64,000 nt of DNA, from assembly GCA_021464415.1 (NCBI GenBank), contig CM038463.1, positions 2,852,001 through 2,916,000 on the forward strand, read 5' to 3'. Of the stretch, positions 63,690-64,000 are shown in pieces. The DNA is from Lonicera japonica (taxonomy: Eukaryota; Streptophyta; Magnoliopsida; Dipsacales; Caprifoliaceae). The position numbers and the translations under genes were made by a program. The number at the start of each line of letters is the position of its first letter. Within the stretch, counting starts at the first letter, position 1. Under the pieces are notes generated by a model. The model made no database searches. It was given only the letters and a program-made list of their open reading frames with translations, and was not told the origin of the DNA.

Positions 63690-64000
63690 TAAGGCACATA
63701 AGTAATGTGAGCACTCCCTTTAATGAAGACCTTTTTATTGATCAAGCGTCGTCTTATGCCGATATATTGTACAAACCTCTTGAATACTAATGTTGGTAAT
63801 ACTTTAGTGAATAAATCGACAAAGTTATCAGTAAAACGTATATGCTGAAGCTTGATCTCGTGGCTCTACTTGAGCTCATGTATGTAAAAAAACTTAAAAG
63901 AAATGTGCTTCGTTCTATTACCTTTGTATATCCTTATTTGATTTGTGCAATACATGAGGCATTATATTCATAGATAATTGTTGGAATATTCGTATCTGAA
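63690..64000 (-). pseudogene. Ty1-copia pol C-terminus (RNase H) remnant
   Basis: Minus-strand frames read 'IYEYNASCIAQIK', 'YTKVIERSTF' and, after a frame change, 'HIRFTDNFVDLFTKVLPT' followed by 'FVQYIGIRR'. These correspond to the end of copia RNase H (EDNAACI...DNLADLFTKALP). Stops and shifts are present. The rest of the element lies beyond the right edge. Confidence 0.75.

Overview
This is a nuclear window from a flowering plant, most likely a eudicot. It is AT-rich, and its genes have many short exons separated by GT/AG introns. It carries plant-type LINEs, hAT, Helitron, PIF/Harbinger and Mutator-like elements, LTR remnants, a TRIM and a SINE. Nothing bacterial, viral or organellar was recognised. 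The species cannot be named from the sequence alone.

Three intact protein-coding genes can be assembled exon by exon with consistent splice phases. (1) 4769-8996 (+): a WD40 protein of the WDR89 type, 8 exons, 389 aa. (2) 9909-12632 (-): the Sm-like protein LSM4, 7 exons, 150 aa; its first coding exon is only the ATG and its last is 20 nt. These two genes are convergent. (3) 31010-61693 (-): a 27-exon, 30.7-kb gene for a 1234-aa protein with an N-terminal FHA domain and a C-terminal AAA+ ATPase domain. Its frame is intact although its introns have taken in an L1 LINE, an RTE LINE, a Helitron, two inverted copies of one hAT element, a TRIM, a U6 retropseudogene, a SINE and a hAT MITE. One further coding trace is a single exon of HCF244 (a photosystem II assembly factor) at 13681-13875, followed by its intron and 7 nt of the next exon.

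Layout: 1-3.1 kb, two LTRs of one family in opposite orientation, one of them a solo LTR with a 5-bp target duplication; 4.7-12.7 kb, the WDR89 and LSM4 genes; 13-31 kb, a transposon-dense gap; 31-61.7 kb, the AAA gene; 62.9-64 kb, the 3' end of a Ty1-copia element running off the window. In the gap, a Mutator-like element (19.8-24.25 kb) contains another Mutator-like element (which itself contains a foldback element) and a 2.2-kb hAT element. A sister element carrying seven palindromes sits directly against its right target duplication. A 1.37-kb inverted repeat and a promoter-like LTR segment with three perfect heat-shock elements follow.

The most interesting observations are: (a) the two near-identical inverted hAT copies that bracket exons 11-14 of the AAA gene; (b) the heat-shock-element LTR next to that gene; (c) the palindrome array; (d) a TRIM split by a hAT insertion that still resolves to 74/75-bp LTRs; (e) tiny LINE-tail insertions with clear target duplications; (f) the isolated HCF244 exon. 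No new enzymatic or defence system was recognised.
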